DNA of 64,000 nt, taken from positions 6,929,724-6,993,723 of the forward strand of contig NC_084815.1 of NCBI RefSeq assembly GCF_963583255.1. The letters are read 5' to 3'. Made by a program: the position numbers and the translations under genes. Positions 60,673 through 64,000 of this stretch are shown here, piece after piece. The stretch comes from Pyrus communis (Eukaryota > Streptophyta > Magnoliopsida > Rosales > Rosaceae). Each line of letters begins with the position of its first letter. The first letter of the stretch is position 1. The notes beneath the pieces were generated by a model. That model saw nothing but the letters and a program-made list of their open reading frames with translations, was not told the DNA's origin and searched no databases.

Positions 60673-61404
60673 TACAAAACTTGCTTTTTATCTTTAAAAA
60701 GATGCGTTTTAGATTATAACCTTGTGTAACATTTAAATCCAATTTTCGTCCCTTAAAAAATTGTTCACAATGTTGCTTGCCTGTGTACTTTATTGTTTAT
60801 TACTATTTACATGTTTTGGGAATTGGTATAAATGTAAGGGAGGTTCTGCCAAAATTTTGGTAAATTTTTAACTTAACGTTTGATGTTTGTTTTGTTGTTT
60901 TGCAGCTAAGAAAAACACTCGGGACCTTGCCGACAGCTGAAGATGGGGCAGGTCACCTGGGTGACAAACGATCATATCACGATAGTATACGACGAGAGGC
61001 ATTGGGCTGCACCTACAGTGGAGTAGCATAGTGCATTGGTCCACAACGTGGGACATGTCGTTAGGACCGAGTGCCCTATGTTGTGGAAATTGTGGCACGA
61101 GATCCCGGCAAAGATGAAGAACCTAGTCCGCTACTGTTTATCGGTAAGTCCCAAACTTTGTTTTATTCAATTATATATCAAGTTCATATTTTTATATTAA
61201 TTTTTTTTTCAACTTTAACTTCAATTTTAATTTTAGTTTTTTATTATTTTAATTTAATACTCGGTAAATTGTAGACAAACTACAATTTTGACAACATAAA
61301 CGAGTGGATGAACAACCACCTGGATAAGTTATTTTACGGGCGGTACAAGCGGTGGAAGAGCGACCTCCACAAACATTATGAGCTTGCCGAGCAGCTGTAC
61401 ATAA
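60126..61404 (+). pseudogene. CACTA accessory (Ptta/En-Spm plant transposase-like) gene, decayed
   Basis: Three exon-like parts with splice signals. 60126-60378 (MSRLIFTWRAASSGSS, then a proline run and ARSAPVTVDPHM) has an in-frame TGA. 60906-61143 contains KMGQVTWVTNDHITIVYDER, then an in-frame TAG before HSALVHNVGHVVRTECP. 61275 to about 61404 contains NYNFDNINEWMNNHLDKLF and YKRWKSDLHKHYE. This order matches the second gene of En/Spm elements. A SINE sits in the first intron. Its flanking repeats (ACCACGG type, 61500-61720) differ from those of the CACTA at 41087, so it is a different family. Confidence 0.7.
60498..60684 (+). mobile_element. tRNA-derived SINE with 14-bp target duplication
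   Basis: The body is 60512-60670, with an A-box-like ccacagtggtggaaag and a perfect B-box-like ggttcgaacccc. It ends in an A run and TA repeat. The duplication tttacaaaacttgc lies at 60498-60511 and 60671-60684. It sits in an intron of the decayed CACTA gene. Confidence 0.9.
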
Positions 61405-61499
61405 GTACTTCGTTTCAAATTCTTATTTTATGCTTCCAAATATTCATTAGTACATAACAACATATTTACCACATCAATTCCATCACAGACATCAACAAC

Positions 61500-61720
61500 T
61501 TGTGGTAGAAACTTTTCAATTACCACGGTCAAGTGTAGCTCGTGGTAGATAACATTAATCTACCACAGTCAGATTCTGGCCCGTTGTTAAAAGTGAATAA
61601 TCTACAATGGTTTTTAATCCCAAGATGGAATATCAAAACCACCATGCGATATGCTCGTAGTGGTTACTTCGAACGACCACACTGCCTTTTGAAAATTCAC
61701 CATGCCAGCGGCCAGTGGTG
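61500..61720. repeat. Subterminal-type repeats (ACCACGG / CGTGGTAG)
   Basis: Units such as aattaccacggtc, ctcgtggtagat, ctaccacagtc and gaccacactg occur in both orientations, as in the ends of CACTA elements. No terminus was identified. Confidence 0.55.
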
Positions 61721-61769
61721 GATTTTTCTTGTTCTTTTTTATTTTTTATTTTTTGTTTCTATATTTTAG

Positions 61770-62937
61770 AGGATATTAAAACCTAAAATCCAAATTATTT
61801 TCCCCTTGCGTGAAATTGGACGAAAACCCTAAAAAGAAAATGTGAATCCTTTTGTTTCTCCATCTCTTCCATCTCTGGTCTAGGTTTGCTCGTCTCTTTC
61901 CAGCCATTTCTCCCTCAATCAGTGGCAACCTCCTCCATCACTCAGGTTTCTTTTATCCTATATCTTTTGTTTTTGTTTTCTTGTTCTGAATAAGCATTTA
62001 AATTATCATTGATCATTGAAGTTGGAGATGTGTATGCATTCTTGTGGCTTACAGCTTGCAAATTTCTCTTCCGGCATTTCGCTCTCTCTCACATCCATCC
62101 AAAGGCACACACTTTTCTCATCATCATCATAAATATATTAAATTTTGAGTTGAGAAGTATGTTTTTACTGTTTTGTTCTTCCAATTCAATAAAAAGAATG
62201 TTTTTGACGCCCCAAAATCAGGATTCTGTCATGGAGCAGCACTTGCTGTTGAAATTAGGTTCCCTAACCGTTTGTTTTTAATGTTTTGTTCTTCCAATTC
62301 AATAAAAAGTTTGGATGTTGCAGCTACTGCTGTATATACATATATATAACAACAATATTCAAACTGGTAAAGAGAAGAATGAACTTCTATATATATTATC
62401 AATGTAGTAATGAATAAATAGAGAATAAATGTATACAATTAATCTGTTCAGACCAAAAACAATGTACAATCTTTAAGGGCCAAACTGTATCATCAAAGTT
62501 GATGAACCTCTTCTTCCTTAAGTTTTGGTGTAATATTGGAAATTAGGTGTGGATAGTGCAGTAGTGATCAAAGTAAGAAGGGGTGCCCTTAAAGTATACA
62601 GCACAAACCAGTTGTATATAAGGAACAAAGATATGCAGTAGTAAGACTTCGATCAATTGAAACTGCAATTCCGACTATACTAGTGTAAATGTTGTAAAGA
62701 AAATGCTTGTTCACTTTTTTTTTTTTATATATAATATGTTCCTGCTAATTCACATCAAATGAACTCTTTGCTAATTCACAGAAAATGCTTGTTCACTTTT
62801 TTTTATATATAATATTGATTGCTAAGAAGATGGTTTCTATGTGTCTTGTTTGTATGAATCGTATGTATTAGCAAATGGTTTCGTGCATGTATTAATTTCA
62901 TATTTGTAATTTAAGTGTTGATACAAGTTATACTTGA
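61770..62937. other. Intergenic sequence
   Basis: Contains a CT-rich leader-like stretch (61850-61960) with a donor-like aggtttctttt, and two copies of ttgttcttccaattcaataaaaag (near 62173 and 62286), a local duplication. No protein family is recognised. Confidence 0.5.

Positions 62938-63022
<85 letters not shown>
62938..63022. repeat. Compound (TA)n(GA)n microsatellite
   Basis: About 22 bases of TA followed by about 62 bases of GA, ending directly at the foldback MITE. Confidence 0.95.
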
Positions 63023-63027
<5 letters not shown>

Positions 63028-63230
63028 TAAGGGAAGGGATTCCCATTTTTCCAAAAAAATAGGGACACCCTCTTAACCGTTAAATTTGGCTTTAATGAAA
63101 TTCTGTGGTTGAGATTCTGTGGCCTGTGATTTAATCTCAACCACAGAATTTCATTAAAGCCAAATCTAACGGTCAAGAGGGTGTCCCTATTTTTTTTTTT
63201 TTAAAATGGGAATCCCTTTCCTTAAGGGGC
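63023..63230. mobile_element. Foldback MITE, long inverted repeats
   Basis: Arms 63023-63116 and 63133-63230 are near-perfect inverted copies around a 16-base loop. Ends read gcccttaagggaaggg and, in reverse complement, gccccttaaggaaaggg. No target duplication is visible; the left flank is pure GA microsatellite, which may have erased it. There is no coding content. Confidence 0.9.
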
Positions 63231-63574
63231 TTGTATATATATAAAATATGTGTATGTGTGTATATATTTAATATATTTTGCCATTAAGCTGTGAGTTGTG
63301 GTTATTTTAGGACTACTTTTTATTTGTAATTGAGTAGCATTGTTGGAAACGATCATTGTCAACTATCTGATTGCAATGGACAAAGATTGGCTAACATTTT
63401 TTAGGTATATTATCTGCCTCAATGAATTTCATTTTTGACATTGATAACCTCTATTTGAAGTGATTAAGATTTATTTATAATACCGACCATCAACAGAATA
63501 CAGAGAGGGTGCACAAAAGTTTGTACAAGTAGCTAAAGAATATGGAGGAAATTGAGATAAGATCATTTGATCAT
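63231..63574. other. Intergenic sequence
   Basis: Nothing recognisable between the foldback MITE and the next CACTA terminus. Confidence 0.5.
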
Positions 63575-64000
63575 CACTAGTACAAAAACATACTTGCGCG
63601 ATGGAGAAAATTGAGTCACGCAAAGTATTGTTACGCAACGGTAACAACAAAACATCACGCAAAGGCATTTTGCGCAACGGAACTTTGCACGATGAAGACC
63701 TTTGTCACGCAAAATAGTTTCGCGCGACTAAGGACCACCTTAGTCGCACAATGTTGGGAAAAAAACGGTAAAAGTCTTGGTTTAGTGCCAAAATTTTGTG
63801 CGACTCACAGGCCACATCACACTAACATCATTTGCGTGATGAAGGTGTGCATTCGTCGCGCAAAATAGCTTTGCGTGATGTAGGTACACCTTCGTCGCGC
63901 AAAGCTATTTTGCGCGACGGCAGTCTTCGTTGCGCAAAACTATTTTGCGCAACAAAGGTGCACGTATGTCGTGCAAAGCTATTTTGCGCGACGAATGCAC
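63575..64000 (+). mobile_element. CACTA element, left end, continues past the window
   Basis: Starts CACTAGTACAAAAACATAC and then shows dense subterminal repeats (ttgcgcgatgg, cgtcgcgcaaa, ttttgcgcgacg) in both orientations up to the window edge. The same repeat family lies in the CACTA at 41087. These repeats are known binding sites for the element's own DNA-binding protein in other CACTA families. Confidence 0.85.

Noticed and set aside
62009..62281. 90-codon plus-strand frame after a CT-rich leader-like stretch
   Set aside because: No family resemblance, and it includes a locally duplicated non-coding motif. There is not enough support for a gene.

Overview
The window is nuclear DNA of a flowering plant. 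It holds three intron-bearing genes of eudicot type, all on the minus strand, set in a dense nest of transposable elements. The gene sequences and the repeat style suggest a woody eudicot, possibly Rosaceae (apple or pear relatives). That lineage guess rests on impression, not on a search. No bacterial-type operon, CRISPR array, tRNA or rRNA gene was seen.

Genes. (1) 171-1960: a five-exon IQ67-domain (IQD) calmodulin-binding protein of 401 residues. (2) 14318-17031: a five-exon Mediator subunit 6 (MED6) gene of 252 residues. (3) 29063-30378: a six-exon SWEET sugar transporter whose last codons have been replaced by a hAT transposon insertion. A decayed piece of a purple acid phosphatase 16-like gene lies at 7007-7362. 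These genes do not form one pathway; they are separate loci.

Mobile DNA, left to right. A retroposon with a 17-bp target duplication (5531-5873). A complete Ty3/gypsy chromovirus-type element (8272-13420; 294-bp LTRs differing at two positions, target duplication AAGTG) whose single gag-pol frame has three lesions. A 2.4-kb solo LTR (18153-20555). A decayed PIF/Harbinger transposase (20745-22010). A Ty1/copia deletion derivative (24178-26874). A hAT MITE (26992-27139). The hAT element in SWEET (28401-29106). A non-coding LTR element just upstream of SWEET (30768-34486). A second copy of the same copia element (35696-39757), split by a 1.4-kb solo LTR. A CACTA element with TNP2 transposase remnants (41087 to about 48604). 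A hAT element carrying a roughly 360-bp tandem array (48771-50963). A Tat-lineage gypsy element lacking reverse transcriptase but keeping an antisense reading frame (about 51180-59417). A second CACTA-type remnant holding a SINE (59425-61750). A foldback MITE (63023-63230). The left end of another CACTA element running off the window (63575-64000).

Larger structure. About 20745-28255 and 35116-41086 are two diverged copies of one segment that already contained the copia element. Later insertions in one copy can be checked against the empty site in the other. SWEET lies directly beside copy A; the corresponding flank of copy B is cut off by the CACTA insertion, so a SWEET paralogue may once have stood there.

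No wholly new biological system was found. The most biologically interesting locus is SWEET: a transposon supplies its C-terminal tail and stop codon, and an LTR with a TATA box pointing towards the gene sits 390 bp upstream.
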